DNA from: Acidobacteriota bacterium
GTDB taxonomy: Bacteria > Acidobacteriota > Terriglobia > Bryobacterales > Bryobacteraceae
NCBI GenBank assembly: GCA_947466555.1
Contig: CANIFK010000044.1
Location: forward strand, 1 to 14,390
Length of the DNA: 14,390 nucleotides
Reading direction: 5' to 3'
In this document: positions 12,448 to 14,390 of the stretch, piece after piece
Numbering within the stretch: position 1 is the first letter of the stretch
Layout of the letters: each line of letters begins with the position of its first letter
Program-made: the position numbers and the translations under genes
Notes under the pieces: model-generated
What the model was told of the DNA's origin: nothing
Seen by the model: only the letters and a program-made list of their open reading frames with translations
The model's database searches: none

Positions 12448-13783
12448 ACTGAAGCGTGATTTAGGTGTCTGGGGGGCGGCGTCCATCGTCGTCGGAACGG
12501 TCATCGGCAGCGGCATCTTCCTGGTGCCGAAAAGTATGGTGATGAACGTCGGATCGGCCGAAATGGTCATCTTCGTCTTCATCTTCGGTGGACTGCTCTC
12601 CCTTGCCGGCGCACTCACCTATGCCGAACTCTCCGCCGCCATGCCCGAGGCCGGCGGCGAATACGTCTACCTCCGCGAAGCCTACGGGCCCTTTTTCGCC
12701 TTCCTTTATGGGTGGACCCAAATGTGGGTCGCCAAGAGCGGGTCCATCGCCACGCTGGCTACGGCGTTCTTCACTTACATGGCCAACTTCTTTCCGGCGC
12801 TCGAAGGCGTAATAACCGAAGTTCACCTCCCGATTCTCGGACTGCTCACCATCAAGTCCGGCCAAATCTTTGCCATGGTCGTCGTCGCACTCCTCGGTTG
12901 GCTTAACTACTACGGCGTCCGCGTCGGTGGCAACGTCCAGGTCGGCGTGACCATCGTCAAGGTCGGGCTCATCGCGCTGCTGATCATCGTCGGGCTCACC
13001 TTCTCCGGCGGTACCACCGCGAATTTCACCACCAGTATCCCTGCCGCCGGCGGAGTCGCCGGTTTCTTCGCCGCCTTAGTCGCCGCTCTATGGGCCTATG
13101 ACGGCTGGAACAACGTCAGCATGGTCTCCTCGGAAATCAAAAATCCCCAAAAGAACCTGCCCCTCGCCCTCGTCTTCGGCACCCTCGCCGTCATGGCGAT
13201 CTATATTCTCGCCAACCTTGCCTATTTCTACGTGCTCCCCGCCTCCGGTGTCGCCGGTAGTGACCGTGTCGCCGCCGAAATGATGCGCCGCATCTGGGGC
13301 GCCGGCGGCGCCAACGCCGTCAGCGTTGCCGCCATGATCTCCATCTTCGCCGCGCTCAACGGCTCCATCCTTACCGGATCCCGCGTTCCCTACGCCATGG
13401 CCCGCGACGGCCTGTTCTTCAAATCCATCGGTGAAGTCCACCCGAAATACTACACCCCGGCCAACTCCATCATCGCCCTCAGCGCCTGGTCCATGCTCCT
13501 GATCCTCAGCGGTGGCTATGACCAACTCTTTACCTACGTCATCTTCGCCTCCTGGATCCTTTACGGCATGGCGACCGCCTCCGTTCTCGTTCTTCGCCGC
13601 AAACGGCCAGACATGCCCCGTCCCTACCGGGCCGTCGGCTATCCGGTCATTCCCATCGTTTTCGTCCTCGTCGCCATCGCGCTCATTCTGTCCACTCTCC
13701 AGAAATCCCCCCGCGAAAGCCTGCTCGGCCTCGGCATCATGGCCACTGGCATCCCGTTTTATCTCCACTGGAAGAAGAAATAA
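12440..13783 (+). CDS. APC-superfamily amino acid permease
   Basis: This is a 447-residue inner-membrane transporter with about 12 helices. The first helix carries GTVIGSGIF (residues 19-27), the unwound substrate-binding motif of APC permeases. Helix 6 carries WAYDGWNNVSMVSSEIKNP, typical of the LAT/SLC7-like group, and the PEAGGEYVYLREAYGP loop also fits this group. This suggests amino acid uptake or exchange; the substrate is unknown. I start it at ATG 12440 (MSELKRDLGVWGAASIVVG), preceded by GGGAG 10 nt upstream. An ATG 36 nt earlier in frame would place extra residues inside the symporter gene. It overlaps the symporter by 8 nt, so both are probably made from one mRNA. Both transporters show strong C-ending codon use. 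No strong terminator follows the stop. Confidence 0.9.
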   Translation: MSELKRDLGVWGAASIVVGTVIGSGIFLVPKSMVMNVGSAEMVIFVFIFGGLLSLAGALTYAELSAAMPEAGGEYVYLREAYGPFFAFLYGWTQMWVAKSGSIATLATAFFTYMANFFPALEGVITEVHLPILGLLTIKSGQIFAMVVVALLGWLNYYGVRVGGNVQVGVTIVKVGLIALLIIVGLTFSGGTTANFTTSIPAAGGVAGFFAALVAALWAYDGWNNVSMVSSEIKNPQKNLPLALVFGTLAVMAIYILANLAYFYVLPASGVAGSDRVAAEMMRRIWGAGGANAVSVAAMISIFAALNGSILTGSRVPYAMARDGLFFKSIGEVHPKYYTPANSIIALSAWSMLLILSGGYDQLFTYVIFASWILYGMATASVLVLRRKRPDMPRPYRAVGYPVIPIVFVLVAIALILSTLQKSPRESLLGLGIMATGIPFYLHWKKK

Positions 13784-13882
13784 CTGTCCTGAATTTGGCT
13801 TAATTAGTAGGACTTTGGCGTCGATAGTACTCCCTTGTCTGCGCAGTGGTAGTACGGCGTTTCGTCCCTTTTCGCGGATTCT

Positions 13883-13898
13883 GTTCTAAAAATAGAAC
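13883..13898. promoter_or_regulatory. 16-bp palindrome, operator-like copy 1
   Basis: GTTCTAAAAATAGAAC is a perfect 6+4+6 inverted repeat. It ends 7 bp upstream of the predicted -35. The size and symmetry suit a dimeric DNA-binding protein. There is no T-run to suggest a terminator. Confidence 0.55.
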
Positions 13899-13905
13899 AA
13901 ACCCC

Positions 13906-13934
13906 TTGAATTAGAGCGAAAAATTGGGTACAAA
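13906..13934 (+). promoter_or_regulatory. Promoter of the small AT-hook-like gene
   Basis: TTGAAT (13906-13911), a 17-bp spacer and TACAAA (13929-13934) form the best sigma-70-type match in this intergenic region. The predicted start is near 13941, giving a leader of about 83 nt. It lies between the two operator-like copies. Confidence 0.55.
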
Positions 13935-13966
13935 CATGGTTAGTACACGAGCGAAGCGCCGGTGTT

Positions 13967-13982
13967 GTTCTGAAAATAGGAA
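13967..13982. promoter_or_regulatory. Operator-like copy 2 (degenerate)
   Basis: GTTCTGAAAATAGGAA matches copy 1 at 13 of 16 positions, and its symmetry is partly lost. Centre-to-centre distance to copy 1 is 84 bp, close to eight turns of B-DNA. It lies about +27 to +42 from the predicted transcription start, inside the loop of a possible leader hairpin. Confidence 0.45.
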
Positions 13983-14023
13983 ACTCAGAGCGCGAACACG
14001 GCGAAAGGAAAGCAGGAGCCCGA

Positions 14024-14260
14024 ATGGACGTTACGAAGATTCTCGAGCAATTGCGCGAGGAACGGGATCAAATTGAAGCAGCGATTGTGACGCTAGAGCG
14101 TCTCGCACTCGGACGCGGTAAGCGTCGGGGCCGTCCCCCGTCGTGGATGGTGGAGGCGCGCAAACGCACCAAGTCCGGTGACGAAATGTCCGCCGCCGAG
14201 GTCATCGAAGCAGCTGTCGCCGCTAAAGGATCGCGCGGAAACAAAACCGCTAACGCCTAA
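14024..14260 (+). CDS. Small AT-hook-like protein with coiled-coil N-terminus
   Basis: This is a 78-residue protein. Residues 1-28 (MDVTKILEQLREERDQIEAA and following) look like a short coiled-coil dimerisation helix. Residues 30-40 (GRGKRRGRPPS) contain an RGRP core, the minor-groove-binding AT-hook. A basic stretch (EARKRTKSG) and an Ala/Glu helix (SAAEVIEAAVAAKG) follow. Together they suggest a dimeric DNA-binding or nucleoid protein; this is inference from motifs. AGGAG lies 5 nt before the ATG. It has its own promoter flanked by two palindrome-like sites and its own terminator, so it is a single-gene transcript. I recall similar short proteins in Acidobacteriota genomes but cannot verify that here. 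Confidence 0.8.
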   Translation: MDVTKILEQLREERDQIEAAIVTLERLALGRGKRRGRPPSWMVEARKRTKSGDEMSAAEVIEAAVAAKGSRGNKTANA

Positions 14261-14284
14261 CTGGCGTAGTTTTCAGCCAAAAAC

Positions 14285-14335
14285 AAAACGCCCCTGGCCG
14301 GATTCCAAATCCCAATCCCCGGCCAGGGGCGTTTT
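14285..14335. terminator. Long bidirectional intrinsic terminator
   Basis: AAAACGCCCCTGGCCGG (14285-14301) and CCGGCCAGGGGCGTTTT (14319-14335) are perfect inverted arms of 17 bp with a 17-nt loop. The A and T runs at the ends make the signal work in both directions, between the AT-hook gene and the convergent gene at the window edge. Confidence 0.9.
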
Positions 14336-14349
14336 CCGTCTTCCTCGCG

Positions 14350-14390
14350 CTATTTGTAGATCAGAAACTTGGCTCGCCGTGCCGCGAACC
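14350..14390 (-). CDS. C-terminal end of a convergent gene (partial)
   Basis: The minus strand reads an open frame ending FAARRAKFLIYK and a TAG at 14350-14352, 15 nt from the bidirectional terminator. Only about 12 residues are present, so the protein cannot be identified. The stop-then-terminator arrangement is the main support. Confidence 0.5.
   Translation of the reverse strand, partial: FAARRAKFLIYK

Larger units (their letters stand above)
13784..14023 (+). other. 240-bp intergenic region with promoter and repeats
   Basis: No gene is seen here. Besides the promoter and two palindrome-like sites listed separately, TAGTAC occurs three times (13825-13830, 13850-13855, 13941-13946). The region from 13957 to 14003 can fold into a hairpin: CGCCG plus TGTT (13957-13961, 13963-13966, one bulged G) pairs with AACA plus CGGCG (13995-14003). 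The composition is more AT-rich than the flanking genes. Confidence 0.6.

Noticed and set aside
13088..13768. Minus-strand open frame of 226 codons
   Set aside because: It lies opposite the APC permease and is Gly/Asp/Glu-rich as expected from the complement of C-ending codons.
13801..13946. Three TAGTAC copies as a regulatory repeat
   Set aside because: Six-base matches with irregular spacing (25 and 91 bp) are weak evidence, so I only noted them in the intergenic entry.
1..14390. CRISPR array, insertion sequence, prophage, tRNA or rRNA genes
   Set aside because: No spaced direct repeats, transposase or integrase motifs, terminal repeats, cloverleaf or rRNA sequence was seen.

Overview
The window reads as chromosomal DNA of a GC-rich bacterium, most likely an Acidobacteriota member of the Solibacter/Bryobacter type. 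That placement is an inference. It rests on the mix of housekeeping genes, a TPR exported protein with a Lys-rich tail, a small AT-hook protein next to transporter genes, and a repeat-built secreted protein of a style I associate with that group. No mobile element, CRISPR array, tRNA or rRNA gene was seen.

Layout. Positions 1-7134 are all on the minus strand. Reading downstream from 7134, they hold a secreted tandem-repeat protein, hemB (porphobilinogen synthase), a PhoD-like phosphatase, a membrane-anchored GH113-like glycoside hydrolase (hemB to hydrolase tightly packed), rpmI, rplT, a ZapB-like coiled-coil gene, zapA, and the start of an ammonium transporter gene cut by the window edge. 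A short divergent region (7135-7211) separates these from the plus-strand group miaB, a DUF151 bifunctional nuclease and a small hypothetical protein with a 1-nt stop/start overlap. That group ends at a strong bidirectional terminator (9385-9415), which it shares with a convergent minus-strand TPR protein (9438-10733). A 238-bp divergent region then leads to a plus-strand pair of transporters, a sodium:solute symporter and an APC amino acid permease, overlapping by 8 nt. A 240-bp intergenic region with a good promoter and two copies of a 16-bp palindrome-like element precedes a 78-residue AT-hook-like protein. This is followed by a long bidirectional terminator and the tail of a convergent gene.

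How the genes work together. The ribosomal protein genes sit directly upstream of the Z-ring genes zapB/zapA, so translation and division genes are probably co-transcribed. infC and pheST, commonly found around this cluster, are absent from the window. The amt gene has its own sigma-54-like promoter, consistent with nitrogen control. The symporter and permease probably form a translationally coupled uptake pair. The phosphatase and hydrolase are both predicted to act outside the cytoplasm.

The least explained items are: the small AT-hook protein with paired operator-like sites 84 bp apart; the secreted protein built of seven to eight ~32-residue repeats; the fusion of about six membrane helices to a GH113-like domain; and -10-like hexamers placed 6-8 nt from start codons at three genes, suggesting leaderless mRNAs.
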